Shown: positions 1 through 9,691, counted from the stretch's first letter. The stretch is DNA of 64,000 nucleotides from Hyposmocoma kahamanoa (GCF_003589595.1 NW_020654422.1:2308123-2372122); one strand, 5' to 3'. Made by a program: numbers and translations. The notes: generated by a model from the sequence alone, not told the origin.

Positions 1-150
1 AGATTTTCAGTACAAATCGGCAATTTCATACTTTAACCCCTATTATTAAGTTCATTGCACTGTATAGATATATAATTTTGTTTATAATTTTAAAAAAATT
101 TTTATAACTACTGACACAAACAAAAACTGACAATTATGATAAATTTATAG

Positions 151-239
151 GGCGAGTGAGTGTGTGTGTGAGTGAGTGAGTGAGTGAGTGAGTGAGTGAG
201 TGAGTGAGTGAGTAGGGAGTTAGTGGGGAGTGAGTGAGG
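151..239. repeat. (GTGA)n microsatellite
   Basis: Nearly uninterrupted tandem tetranucleotide run (gtga/gagt) of about 90 bases, with a few variants (gggagt) at its right end. Open reading frames crossing it have no coding meaning. Confidence 0.95.
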
Positions 240-265
240 AGTGTTTATTGAAAAGTGCATTTACT

Positions 266-445
266 TAAAAAGTCGTGTCGGCCATCTTGGATTTAGAAAT
301 AAATGCTATATTCGTAATGAGCACCCCCAAATACCTCAAAAACGATACCCAACTTGCCATTATTTGAAGAGTCGTGCCCGCCATCCTGGATTTAGAAAGG
401 AGTGCCATATTCGTTACAAGAGCACCCCAAATACTATATTGCCCA
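266..445. repeat. Two-copy tandem repeat of about 98 bp
   Basis: Two adjacent units each contain the order AGTCGTG - GCCATC - TGGATTTAGAAA - ATATTCGT - GAGCACCCC - AAATAC. The first begins near 268 and the second near 366. They have diverged by point changes and small indels. Probably a fragment of a transposon with internal tandem units; the family is not recognised. Confidence 0.7.
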
Positions 446-1239
446 CGCTATATTCGACCACAGAGGCACTCACTCACACACCATTATTGGAAAAATTTTT
501 TTTCGCTCTCGTTCCATTAATTCTTGTCTTAGAAAAGCAGTGATAATCAAAACCATCTTTCATCATCTACCATGCGCGCACTGCACGCATGGTAGAAACG
601 GCTGGCACAACAACTCGAAATACGATTTTTTGCTTTCAAGTTCTGTTGACACGGAGACGTTCAACATATAAAGGCGAGGCGATTATCGCTCACGTGGAAG
701 GGCGATAATCGCATCTTCGAGACGAGAAACTCTCTCCATCTAAATGGGCCTTTAGTCCAATGCCATTTACGAATTTCCACTAACATTAAACAATTTAAAT
801 TTAAAGTGATTAACAAACCAAAAAGAGATTTTAAGAGAAAAAAAACAAAGAACACATTTACTTAAAAAAAAAAAATTAATAATAGATAAGTATGTAATCA
901 TCGCCAGCCATGTGATGTGTCAAAGTAACGTTTGGTCATTTGTAGCCTGATTGTGTATATGCATGTACAAAACAAATCAAATTCAGAGTGATATACTGTC
1001 TTATTGTTAAAAATTCTCAATGCACGCATCACGTATGTACGTATTTTGCCCACAATTACTTGATCAATTAATTGTGGCAAATGGAAAATTATTGAGTCCG
1101 TATAACGTTAAATTGTAGTTTGAAAATTTAACATCACATGGGCTAACTATAACAAAATCCTTTGTCATTTTTTCGATAACGAAAGAGCCGGAATCGACAC
1201 CAGTGTGTAATACATACACATTGCATGAAATAAATTTAC
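446..1239. other. Non-coding stretch with one short hairpin
   Basis: No convincing coding exon on either strand. An 11-bp perfect inverted repeat (gcgattatcgc / gcgataatcgc) lies at 679-712. The next TRAF6 exon would be on the minus strand to the left, and I could not find it here. Confidence 0.5.
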
Positions 1240-1361
1240 CTTTGGAAGCAAATGGGCAGGACATCCTTTGTTCTTGTATCTCCCTCTTAGTGTAGTTGTC
1301 TGGGAAGATATCTACCTTCATGCTCAGGTTTATATTGTCTATAGGGCAGTGTCCACTGTTC
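1240..1361 (-). CDS. Traf6: TRAF6-like protein, coding exon 3 (end of RING, start of zinc-finger region)
   Basis: Minus-strand exon. The acceptor (aattacag) lies immediately above 1361. The first base G completes the split codon CAG (Gln) left by exon 2. The frame then encodes the RING end GHCPID, followed by IFPDNYTKREIQEQRMSCPF, which I recognise as the RING-to-zinc-finger linker typical of TRAF6. The last RING ligand is Asp in CPID, the C3HC3D pattern of TRAF6. The donor (AAAG then gtaaat) is just below 1240 and leaves phase 1. The following exons (rest of the zinc fingers, coiled coil, MATH domain) are not seen, so the gene is cut by the window edge. Confidence 0.9.
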
Positions 1362-1570
1362 CTGTAATTATGTTTAGGGATTAATGTCAGCTTTACGTTC
1401 TGAAGTGTTAAAATTGCATAAGTTATAATAGCAGAATTAATAAAACTTTTTCTCTTAGCATGTTATTAATAGAAATATCTTAGTACGAAAGGAGATTGAA
1501 TACAATCAATGTCGACAGTCTAAAGATTAGAGGGCGCGACGTAAAAAATTTAAAAAATGATATTAATAGG

Positions 1571-1672
1571 AAATGAAACTATTTTTCCGGATTTAAATCG
1601 CGTATATTGGTTTTTTCAAACAAACCGACGTTTCGGGCCCTTTACAGGTCCCATGGTCATGGTTGACAGGAT
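1571..1672 (-). mobile_element. Penelope-type terminal-repeat fragment (family P, copy 1)
   Basis: Shares with 39287-39560 and 42955-43172 the blocks gaaactatttttccgg, aaatcgcgta, ttttttcaaacaaacc and cgggccctttacagg. Read on the minus strand it contains CCTGTAAAGGGCCCGAAACG (1629-1648), like the degenerate hammerhead-ribozyme core found in terminal repeats of Penelope-like elements. The family assignment is inference; the repetition within the window is seen. Confidence 0.55.
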
Positions 1673-1760
1673 GCTGCGAGAGGCCATTGAAATTAAAAAA
1701 CATCCTAATTTCAACAGGGAAGATGGTTTCTCCGTACCACCAGTTTGGGATCCAGACGGC
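1672..1760 (+). pseudogene. Penelope-like endonuclease C-terminal scrap
   Basis: The plus-strand frame reads REAIEIKKHPNFNREDGF followed by PPVW. This resembles the conserved tail after the GIY-YIG endonuclease in Penelope-like retroelements (REAIEI.KHP.NFNR..G). It has no start or stop of its own and ends where LINE-like sequence begins. Recognition is by motif only. Confidence 0.55.
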
Positions 1761-1912
1761 ATTTTGCTTTGGGGTAATGTCGCCGATATCAATAGAATCT
1801 TTGTCCTGCAGAAACGTGCAGTTAGGGCAATTTACAATCTGGGCCTTTGAGAGATAAGTTTAAGGAAATTAACATTCTTACACTAGCCTCACAGTACCCA
1901 TTCAAAATCGTA
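1761..1912 (+). pseudogene. CR1/Jockey-type LINE reverse-transcriptase C-terminal fragment
   Basis: The frame reads GILLWGN...IFVLQKRAVRAIYNLG, then after a disruption KFKEINILTLASQYPF. This is the familiar end of the reverse-transcriptase ORF in lepidopteran CR1/Jockey-like LINEs (LQKRA.RAI, KFKE..ILTL.S.Y). It is 5'-truncated and frameshifted. A second scrap of the same domain lies at 27455-27525. Confidence 0.7.
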
Positions 1913-2276
1913 TGTATTTGTTTTTTTTTTATTTATTCAAGACAAGCAATAAATACACTTTATACAAAAAAAGATTGTTATACAATTTTTTTTTTCATAG
2001 CCCCGCACTAGGGAAGCCCTCTTAGAGGATAGAATTTCCATAGTCTAACGAAGCCCTGTGTCGCGGATGGGACAATACAATGGAGTAGTGCTAAAGAGGT
2101 TGTCACATCATGCAATGCGCCAAATACAACTACAGTTAACTTATAAATGCTACTTTCCCCGAAATCTGCTATGCGAATGAATAGTAATGTTTAATCAATA
2201 CCATGATTTCTTATGTAATTTTCTTACCTATCAAATTAAAACATGATTGACTTTGAGTTAAGTGAAACGAACTTAC

Positions 2277-2428
2277 TGAAGCCAAGAAGTAATGCAACTC
2301 TTGCAGAACTTGTGACCACAGGTGGTGATGACAGGGTCTCGTAGCCAGTTGAGGCACACAGGACATTCATAGCGCGACTCTGGCTGGTTGCTCAGCACAG
2401 TCTCATTGAGTGCCGTGATGCCCATTGG
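2277..2428 (-). CDS. Traf6: TRAF6-like protein, coding exon 2 (RING finger)
   Basis: Minus-strand exon bounded by the acceptor ttatttcag above 2428 and the donor gtaagt below 2277. It starts in phase 0 after exon 1 and ends in phase 2. It encodes the core of the RING finger: ECPVC, then [15 protein letters not shown], giving the first Cys pair and the C-x-H-x2-C-x2-C ligands; the final C and D ligands are in exon 3. In the known family this RING works with Ubc13/Uev1A to make K63-linked ubiquitin chains in Toll/IMD-type immune and JNK signalling. Read as an unspliced ORF the apparent start lies in intron sequence; the real start is in exon 1. Confidence 0.93.
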
Positions 2429-2511
2429 CTGAAATAATTTCTTTATTTTAAGACATATTTCGAAAAATAACAATTGACAATATTATTTAAACTGACAAAT
2501 TAAATTTCAGC

Positions 2512-2544
2512 ATTTTCATTTGATATGCTATATCAAATGAAAAT
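2512..2544. repeat. Short perfect inverted repeat
   Basis: The arm attttcatttgatat and its exact complement are separated by gct. It lies inside TRAF6 intron 1, 84 bp upstream of exon 2 in the transcript sense. Function unknown. Confidence 0.85.
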
Positions 2545-2784
2545 ACCATACTAATACCTACATATAAATTAGGTAAAGGGATTGCAGTAAGTAGGTTTGA
2601 TGTAAGAACTATTGTTAATTATATTTTTGTTGATAATAAATGAAAAAAAAAAAGTATCTATTGTTAAGATAACTTTGCATCTGCTTTGTAAGGACTATCT
2701 AAAACATTAAGCACAAGATGTATAATAAAAAAAATGCGAAATTGAAATATCATGGATAACTAGAACGAATAACAGTAGGGCTAG

Positions 2785-2865
2785 AATGACAGGGTGCGAC
2801 ATGCGCCAGATATTGTAGTTCTCTATGCGAGAATAGTAATATCCCGCGCTTTATATCATTTGCTT
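2785..2865. repeat. Decayed relative of the 46.8 kb fold-back element
   Basis: Contains gtgcgacatgcgc, agatatt, ctctatgcgagaatagta and atatcccgcgctttat. These match in order the blocks gcgcgacttgcgc, agatact, ctatgtgagaacagta and gtatctcgcgcgttat of the intact hairpin at 46740-46860. The outer arms have degraded. Confidence 0.6.
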
Positions 2866-3891
2866 GTGCAAAATTGTATACAATTAAATTTTGCCACAAA
2901 TCCAAAATTATGATCATTAAATCATATTAAATATAAGAAATATCAATATTTAAAAGAAATATACTTATTACACAAAATAAATACACATTGTCGCTTTAGA
3001 GTGAAAACCTCACTATGGGTTTTCACACAGTTAGTTTTTACTGATTTTTGTTGAAGAAAAACTTATAAACTTCTTGCTCAAATATATAAATATTCAAGTA
3101 ATATAGTATCTACAAGTATAATTTAACTCATTAAAATGCTAACTACAAACATTACTGTGTTTACTACATTTTACGCCACATTTTTATCTTTATCCTGAAA
3201 ATTATACATCACACACAAGGTGATTATATACTACATTTTTATATTATTACCTATGAATAGCAAATGAATGATAAATTACAATAGACTATTATTATATTAA
3301 TTTATAGATAGATAATTTTGCCATTTTTACTAGGCATTCCAAATTTAAACGGTATTTGTTTTTGGTGCCCTTCATATTGGCACCATTCGCACTTACAATG
3401 CAGTTATCTTTCCACTTTTGTACACTATCTAACACTGTGCAATTTTTTGATAAACCTTGTGTCTGTTTGTCATTTGTCTGGTTATGCTCATTCATGCACC
3501 CACTAAAAGTATATTCACATTTCAATCAATTTTATTATACTTGTACATTTTGTTTCAATTTCTTGTATCTTATAGGCTAGCTTGTATTTAGGTTCTCGTA
3601 TTAATTATACAACTATTTAACTTGGAGAAACTAATTTGGCGTGGAAATAATAAGTTAACCTCTAAAATTAACCTTCCAGTATTATTGAAATCAGCATTAT
3701 AAACGTTTCAATTGCTTCTTATAACCTGTCTTAAATTAAGTTTACAACGACAAAATTAAGGAAAACTAATGAGTCATATAAGTTTCCAAATGTGTGCTTG
3801 TACGGAGATATTAATTGTCAGAGTAACTGGTACACACAATAACCACTAATTATAATGACGAGCCAAGTCATTTAAAACGAAATGAGCTTAC

Positions 3892-3933
3892 AGCAATTCC
3901 TTCCGACGCATCTTTGCTCCTGTTTCTATCCAT
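3892..3933 (-). CDS. Traf6: TRAF6-like protein, coding exon 1 (start codon)
   Basis: The minus-strand ATG at 3933-3931 opens 14 codons reading MDRNRSKDASEGIA, followed directly by a good donor (gtaagc). Splicing to exon 2 is phase 0 and gives ...[16 protein letters not shown]... ahead of the RING. I chose this start rather than the Met in exon 2 because the codons are open, polar and end exactly at a consensus donor. Coding exons 1-3 total 316 nt, about 105 residues, one quarter or less of a usual TRAF6. The promoter should lie just right of 3933; no TATA box stands out. A 5' UTR intron cannot be excluded. Confidence 0.8.
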
Positions 3934-4138
3934 AACAATACACTTTTCAATTATATTTTAAAATTGGATACTTGATTATTCGAATAGCTGACTGGCTGAC
4001 ACCTGACACCACTACACTGGCACGGGCTGACTGCTTTGTGGGCTGACTGGCTGATCGTGACAGTACTCACAGTACTTTATGATCGTGACACTGACATTGA
4101 CGTATATAAGCAAGTTTATTGTATCAACTATGGACATA
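3934..4138. promoter_or_regulatory. Probable TRAF6 5' flank
   Basis: Sequence immediately upstream (minus sense) of the TRAF6 start codon. It contains short tandem motifs (gctgactg; cagtactcacagtac) but no clear TATA box or initiator. Assigned by position only. Confidence 0.35.
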
Positions 4139-4512
4139 CGCTAGTGATAGGTGAGTCGAGTTATTTAACTCGATTAACTCGAGTTACTCCCACAACGAGT
4201 CAACTCGAGCTACTTTTTCATGAATTATGAGCTAACTCGGTTCGGTACCCGCTCCACCTTCCGCCCCGAGCCGAATACTCAGTTCATACAGCGCATCGGC
4301 TACTCGTTCTCACACGGTCGTCGGTTGAGCGACCTTCGGAGCACAATCGGGTTGCGGTCTGTCGGGCGATCGTGCTCAACTCGGTGAATCCTCGGTTCGA
4401 GTTCACACGCTGCATTGCGATTGCTCTGTCAGACACCGAGTTGCAACTAGAGCCAGCAATCACGTCAACTCGAGTAACTCGAGTAGAAAAAATACAACTC
4501 GTCCCATCGCTA
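4139..4512. mobile_element. Non-autonomous inverted-repeat element rich in ACTCGAG
   Basis: The left end (tagtgatagg, then repeated gagtcgagtt/actcgagtta) and the right end (gtaactcgagtaga ... cgtcccatcgctaa) are imperfect inverted repeats. The interior is much more GC-rich than the flanks. The TAGYGATRGG-like ends recall hAT-type elements, but I see no matching 8-bp target duplication, so the class is uncertain. Confidence 0.5.
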
Positions 4513-4792
4513 ACATAAACTGTTAGCGCCTCTTGGCACCCAAACCCAACCTAGTGGTGTTTATGTAAAAAAAATGGATATTTTCGAGGTATCGTAAATA
4601 TTCTAGAAGATAAAAGAAAGAAAATTTTACTAAGAGTAAATAAATAAAACTACATACTGCAACTACATACTCTATAAACTACATACATACATAGCATACG
4701 GTCAAATCTTCTACGCGTGTAGCCTGTGGGTGAAGTGTAATAAGGTGACCCTAAATACGCTGAGGGTATAGTATAACAACGCGTTTAGGATG

Positions 4793-5237
4793 TTGTTGGG
4801 GCTACCACGATACTGTAGCGCTTCAGGCATGTTCGCTGAGACACGCACAAATGGCTTTCATGCCATTCTGAGGAAGCGGGTTGCCTGGCTTTAGCGACGT
4901 GTGCGCCCCTACAGCATTCTAAAAATTGTGGTTGATAAAATTGACTGCCCCATCCAGGCCCATTGGATGAAACTTTATGTGGCGGTTTAGTTTAAGTTTA
5001 CATAAGTGTGTTAAATTAATTTCAATTTTATATTTAATGTTGTAATTCGTGGGTTGTTTTTGAATTTTAATTGTATTATTTTTCATTTTTTTATTTTTTT
5101 AACATTATCTTATTTTATTGTAATTTTAGCATTTGAATAGCATCATACTAACCTTATTCCTAAGTTCTTTACTAGCAAACTATGGATAACTGTTGTTGGT
5201 CCGAAATAAAGTATTATTATTATTATTATTATTATTA
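4793..5237 (+). pseudogene. LINE 3' end: reverse-transcriptase tail plus (ATT)n
   Basis: The plus-strand frame reads MLLGLPRYCSASGMFAETRT, NGFHAILRKRVAWL, then an in-frame stop, then RRVRPYSILK. The GMFAETRTNGFHAILRK block recurs, further decayed, at 48379-48520. An AT-rich 3' tail follows, ending in an (att)n array at about 5213-5237, consistent with the 3' terminus of the element. 5'-truncated and dead. Confidence 0.65.
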
Positions 5238-6397
5238 AAACCACCAGTTTTGAAACAATAACCAAGTATTTCTTCAATTAGTTTTATAATACATGCGATT
5301 TAGATAACTAAATCGCATATATTTGTTTTTTTTAAAACGATCTGACGTTTCCGGGTGCCATGTAAACGTAACGTAAACATTCTTAAAATTCATTAGATCT
5401 AGTGACAAGTCGGTAAAACGGCAACATTGCCCCAGTCGTTGGAGTGGGAATCAATATTAAAGGTAAAATATATTTAATTTGCCTACACATACGAAATCCT
5501 TTATACAAAACAAAAGAAAGAAATATTTCTTTACGACAGACAGCATAGGCTGCCATTTTATTTCCGACAGCTCTGATCAATGGCTAACCGCACACATACA
5601 ATATTATTGACAATCTACGTTTATGTATGTTCCCAACACAACAATATCGCCCGCACACAAGCAATATTTATATTATATTAATATATATAATATTTATAGC
5701 GCGCTATTTAAAGTGCTAAAATTATAATTAAATAGCAGCTCAAGGTCTACTTTTATATACAATTATTACACTAGACTTATTAATTAAACAAACGCTAAAC
5801 TAACTAAATAAATCCAAGTACTTAATTATATCTTAATTTAAATCGCTTCACCAGACGAAATTTTGCTAACGTTCCACCATTAGCTCAAAATCGTATTAAA
5901 ACGTAACCAAAATTATAATTTATAACATAACTACAATTATAATACTTGCTAAGTGCTAAATATAGCATTAGCGCTTAGCGTATTCAACCGTAAAATTTAA
6001 CATCAATAAACGTTTCGCACAAACGTTAAATTCTACAAATAATATGTGAAAGTATTTCACGTTATAATTGTTTCAACCAATGACAAGAGCCGCAATTTTC
6101 ACATAGAACATGGTGCCATCAAGGTGCCATCTATGAAATATTAAGGGAGATAACTCAGGACGAAGAAGGATTTTGTTTGTTAGCTGCATAAGTAAAGCAC
6201 TGATAGATTGATGGTATGACATTGGAATATTGTAAAATTATGTCGCTAGAGAATGCCAATTTGCTTTAATTTTCTTAACTTACTCCAATCCAAAGTGAAA
6301 AAAAGTTCGTTATAATTTTAGCACCTTTATGTCTTTCAAATTATAATTGCCATAATTTTTTTTTAATTTAACGTTATAATTTGAGCTATATATTATA
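5238..6397. other. AT-rich intergenic stretch
   Basis: No supported gene. Around 5291-5355 there is a scrap of terminal-repeat family P with a small inverted repeat (atgcgatttag / ctaaatcgcat). The remainder is low-complexity AT-rich DNA. Confidence 0.5.
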
Positions 6398-6625
6398 TTA
6401 ACCCTTAAACTCAGCATGCGTATGTTTTCATACGCACAATGCTCTACTACCGTAGGCTCAGCATGCGTATGAATTCATACGCATACACTACCAATTTGAA
6501 AAGATTTTTTTGGTGTAGCCAAATCCTTGTAAGTATTGATGGTTTGTACGTGAAAACAAAGCTGATGGTGTGCTCTTTCATTTGGTGTATAATACTCGTG
6601 ACCTTTTGTTTGTGGTATCGAGTTA

Positions 6626-6705
6626 TATCAGTTTGAAAATTCCCGGCGAACGAAGTGCTCGCGCGCGTTGTTTGAGTTTATCAAATAAGTGTTTTCAAGT
6701 GAAAA
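6626..6705 (+). promoter_or_regulatory. Candidate initiator and 5' UTR exon of the piggyBac-like element
   Basis: The arthropod initiator-like ATCAGTT at 6625-6631 is followed by a GC-richer leader and a consensus donor (aaaa then gtgagt) at 6706. The next acceptor (ttttttag) lies directly before the ATG at 7369. This arrangement suggests a non-coding first exon; it is inferred from signals only. Confidence 0.35.
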
Positions 6706-7368
6706 GTGAGTGAATTTTGTTCCGATTGCTAATAGAAAATATGCATTGGACTTTTACGTAAGTAATGCTATCATAACATGAATTGTGAGTGCAGTAATAC
6801 GTAAATATTTTCACTTTCAAAGTTATCGGTACGACTTTTTCGGTGTTTCAAATACTTTATAATGTGTTATTTGACTAAAAGAAACATTTGGTTGTATATA
6901 ATATGTAATAATAATACAAGTGCAACATCCTTTTATAGGATTCTGCCTATATTTCTGATCGAAAGCGAATAAATTTCGTAAATTTCTGCTTTTATTTGAC
7001 ATGTTGCAAAAATATGACCGCCATTTTTATACGCCATATTCGCAATAGTGCTTCCATGTCGATATAGGTGACATCGATAAGACAATCTGTGAACGAAAAG
7101 TGTAAAATATTGTTACTTTCATTTTTCCTTTTTTGTTCTAAGATTCGATAACCAAGTATCTAACAAGGTAGGTATAATTGTTAAAAAATAATAAGTGCCG
7201 CTACAATATGGATAAAATATTCCGTACCGTTACTTTATAGTAAATAATTGTAAAAATGTTTATTGTACATAATTTATATAGTAGTCAATTGTGGTCTCTG
7301 CCTACCCGAGGAAGGTACGATTTTGTGTATGTATTTAATTTATACAGCACTGATAATATGTTTTTTAG

Positions 7369-7514
7369 ATGTGGAACCCCGGAAACGAAAGCGTGCCCAA
7401 TGATTTCATTGATATCCTCAACGATGAGGAGTCTGAGTCAGATGAAGAGATCGTTGAGGAGGAAATTGAACAGGAGGGCGACCTAGCATAGCAGCGCAAA
7501 TCGACCAACTGAAC
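7369..7514 (+). pseudogene. Acidic-protein exon 1 inside the piggyBac-like element (frameshifted)
   Basis: The ATG follows directly after an acceptor. The frame encodes about 40 residues, beginning MWNPGNESVPNDFIDIL and then strongly acidic (DEESESDEE, VEEEIEQEG), before an early stop at 7489-7491. A good donor (gaac then gtgagt) lies at 7515. Another frame stays open from about 7486 to that donor, so a one-base loss near 7482 would explain the stop. The acidic leader resembles the N-terminal part of piggyBac transposases, but no specific relative is recognised. It could be a real inactivating mutation or an assembly error. Confidence 0.5.
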
Positions 7515-7570
7515 GTGAGTAACAGATAATATTATACTCAAACATATGTTCGTAGGTAATGTTTATATGC

Positions 7571-7762
7571 ATAAATAAATATTAGACAATATCACATACG
7601 TTGCTCTGATCCCAAAGTAAGTAGCTAAAATAAGTTGTGTTATGGAAATCGGAAACAACGAAGTTACCACTGACACCCAGACCCAAGACAATATGGAAAA
7701 GTTAGTCTTTCTACGTTGACCCGGCCGGGAATCAAACGCGGGACCTCCGCATCCGCAGCCCA
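7571..7762 (-). mobile_element. SINE family C, copy 1 (5'-truncated)
   Basis: Minus-strand tRNA-derived SINE-like element. It matches 40398-40615 over the blocks gaccyggcc, ttttccatattgtct, gttgtttycgatttccataacac and ttactttgggatca, with the tail ...taatatttatt. The tRNA-like head seen in the other copy is missing. It lies in an intron of the piggyBac-like element. Confidence 0.75.
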
Positions 7763-7996
7763 AATTATAAACATTCATTCACATTCCTATCCAGTGTGGC
7801 CGCCCGTGTTCCCGTCATGAAATGCTCAGTTACTTCAAAGCTTATCTTAATGTGCCAATAGACGTCCAGTGGGAATCAGAATTGTTTAGTTAGTGCAAAT
7901 TCTTTAGCAAAGTACTTCAGAAAAACAAAGAGTGACTCTGTCCTGCCTTGCTACCTGCTCTGCCAGACGCGACCCTTTTTTTTTGGAGTGTTGTTG

Positions 7997-8032
7997 GTTT
8001 CACTACAAAGTGGCCCCACTTTGTAGTGAAAC
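7997..8032. repeat. Perfect 17-bp inverted repeat, 2-base loop
   Basis: gtttcactacaaagtgg is followed after cc by its exact complement. Weaker outer pairing (gaccctt... / ...aagggtc) extends to about 7970-8041. It sits in the intron between the two acidic exons of the piggyBac-like element and would fold into a long hairpin if transcribed. Confidence 0.9.
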
Positions 8033-8291
8033 AAAGAAGGGTCACATTTACTTTTGCTATGATTTATGCCACTTACGTTAACAAAACTGATTTCAAAGAA
8101 TTTCGTTATGAGCATAAGTGGTTGAGTTAACCATAACAAGAGGTGTAGGCGATAATGTTGTATAGGGTAGGATAAAAAATATACATGCGTCTCACATTGT
8201 AAATTGCGTATTTTTGTTAATGTAAATGCAGGTCGTAGTTACGATATTTTTGAAATATTGTGCTAGTAATAACAATTTTGTTTCATTGCAG

Positions 8292-8377
8292 CTATTATCT
8301 GGAAGTAATATTTTCGTGGTGCAGAGCGACGGAACTCCGGCTCCTATGGCGAGGCCAAAACCCATATCAGACGTTGT
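8292..8377 (+). CDS. Acidic-protein exon 2 inside the piggyBac-like element
   Basis: Flanked by the acceptor ttcattgcag and the donor gtaagt. In the frame that continues into exon 3 it encodes LLSGSNIFVVQSDG, then TPAPMARPKPISDV, and leaves phase 2. Exon 1 would join in frame only after correcting its single-base frameshift. Product not recognised. Confidence 0.5.
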
Positions 8378-8469
8378 GTAAGTATTATTATGCTCTAATT
8401 AGGTACAAAACTATCACAATATTTGTATACAGATGTTCTTATTCTATAGTATCTTTCTTTTCTTTACAG

Positions 8470-8578
8470 AGCCAGCGATACCGACGAGGAAGAGGAGCAA
8501 GCCGACGAGTTAGTTTCATGGGCTAGTAGCAGAGTTTTTTCGATAATCATTATACTGCCCATAACGCATCGACCATAA
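8470..8578 (+). CDS. Acidic-protein exon 3 (terminal) inside the piggyBac-like element
   Basis: After the acceptor tctttacag, the first base completes a Val codon. The frame continues as ASDTDEEEEQADELVSWASS, then a short hydrophobic tail and a stop at 8576-8578. The acidic cluster again resembles the leader of piggyBac transposases. The conserved transposase core is not found downstream before the right end at 9687, so it appears to have been lost after this exon. Confidence 0.5.
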
Positions 8579-8620
8579 TATATCGATAATATATCGATTT
8601 ATCGATATATTATCGAAAGA
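8577..8620. repeat. ATCGAT-rich palindrome
   Basis: tcgataatatatcgat and its inverted partner atcgatatattatcga, two bases apart, form a near-perfect stem. It begins where the acidic ORF stops and may mark the breakpoint at which the transposase core was lost (inference). Confidence 0.7.
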
Positions 8621-9676
8621 CAGTTTATGTACGAGAGTGATAACATTATATGACCTTACCACTCGTGATAAAAAAGAAATAATTTGTTTATATGATTATG
8701 ATATATTGCATCTGGTTTGGTGTTGGTGGTGCAGGAGTTCATTATTTTATAATAAGTTGTCAAAAAAAACTTCGATATTGTATCGTAAGACCTTTTATGT
8801 ACCCATTCGTCTCTTTTTTTCACTTTTAGTATTTAGTAGCATGGTTCATCATTTGTACGTGATTTATCGATACCTCAATCGGCATCGGTACATCACTATT
8901 TCACTCAACTTTTTCATACAAATAAGTGACAGTTTTGATTATGATTTTCTTTTATATTTTGTTTGAATGACGTCTAAAATGAGTATAACAGAGAAAAATA
9001 CAGTTATTCTGTTACAATATACGTTGTTTTATTTCACCTGAAAAATCTTTCTAGTAAGAGTATAAGACAAAAGAAAAACGAGATGCAAATGGGGTATCCC
9101 TATCTCATAAAGCCTTGCTTGTTATTATCTGTTGAATATTTCTATAATTCAATGTATGTTTCAATGAAATAAGTATATTTTCTTCAAATGAAACTAATTT
9201 ATTTTCCAATTTGGTTGAAGATCAACAATTACTTGATAATACAAATTTACATTCGCTATCCGACAGTCAGAAAATGGCCGCTTAGTTCTAAGGCATTTAG
9301 CTCTGTTATCTTTATTGAAAGACATAAAACCACTTATGTAGGATTTTTAGCTATACATTCAACATTACAAATTGTATAACTTATTTGATCGAAGTTGCCT
9401 AATATTTTCAAAAATGATTTATTTACAACCAACACCTACTATTTTTCCTTGTGTGTAAGTTTGTCGAGTAATTATAATGGTATGAGGTGATAAATCCCTT
9501 TGAATTACTTACCACAAAAATACAACATTATCGCAGAATACTTTTTTTTTTATTTCAAGTAAAACCGTTTGATAGTTTTTGAATTATCGCAACTTTTGTA
9601 AATGTCGGCAAATATTTACTATCGTTGCCATGACAGCGTGCGAGCTTACGGGTGTAAAGTATGACACATGTCAAAA
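8621..9676. other. 3' half of the piggyBac-like element, no supported gene
   Basis: AT-rich. Reading frames here, including a 109-codon one at 8637-8966, are rich in Phe/Tyr/Ile and show no family motif. No transposase motif was found on either strand. Confidence 0.5.
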
Positions 9677-9691
9677 GAGTATAAGGGTTAA

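Larger units (their letters stand above)
1362..2276. other. TRAF6 intron 2 filled with transposon debris
   Basis: Intron between coding exons 2 and 3. It holds the three-part transposon mosaic at 1571-1910 and, around 1990-2090, scraps resembling the tail of SINE family A (ccccgcactagggaagccc; ccctgtgtcgcgg). No other exon is apparent. Confidence 0.7.
2429..3891. other. TRAF6 intron 1
   Basis: About 1.46 kb of AT-rich intron on the minus strand. It includes a perfect 15-bp inverted repeat with a 3-base loop (2512-2544) and a decayed relative of the hairpin element seen at 46740-46860 (about 2785-2865). No further exon is supported. Confidence 0.75.
6402..9687 (+). mobile_element. piggyBac-like element, 3286 bp, defective
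   Basis: The left end is TTAA (6398-6401) followed by CCCTTAAACTC. The right end is GAGTATAAGGG followed by TTAA (9688-9691). The ends are inverted copies with one mismatch in 11 bp, flanked by the TTAA target duplication characteristic of piggyBac elements. Just inside the left end is a sub-terminal palindrome (gcgtatg tttt catacgc). The interior carries a promoter-like region and spliced acidic exons (7369-8578) but no recognisable DDD transposase core, so it is probably non-autonomous or internally deleted. A SINE family C copy sits in its second intron. Confidence 0.6.

Noticed and set aside
151..543. Coding ORFs at the left edge
   Set aside because: They span a microsatellite border and a two-copy tandem repeat; the apparent internal protein repeat simply reflects the DNA repeat.
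8637..8966. 109-codon ORF as the missing piggyBac transposase
   Set aside because: Composition is Phe/Tyr/Ile-rich with no conserved Asp motif; looks like chance in AT-rich DNA.
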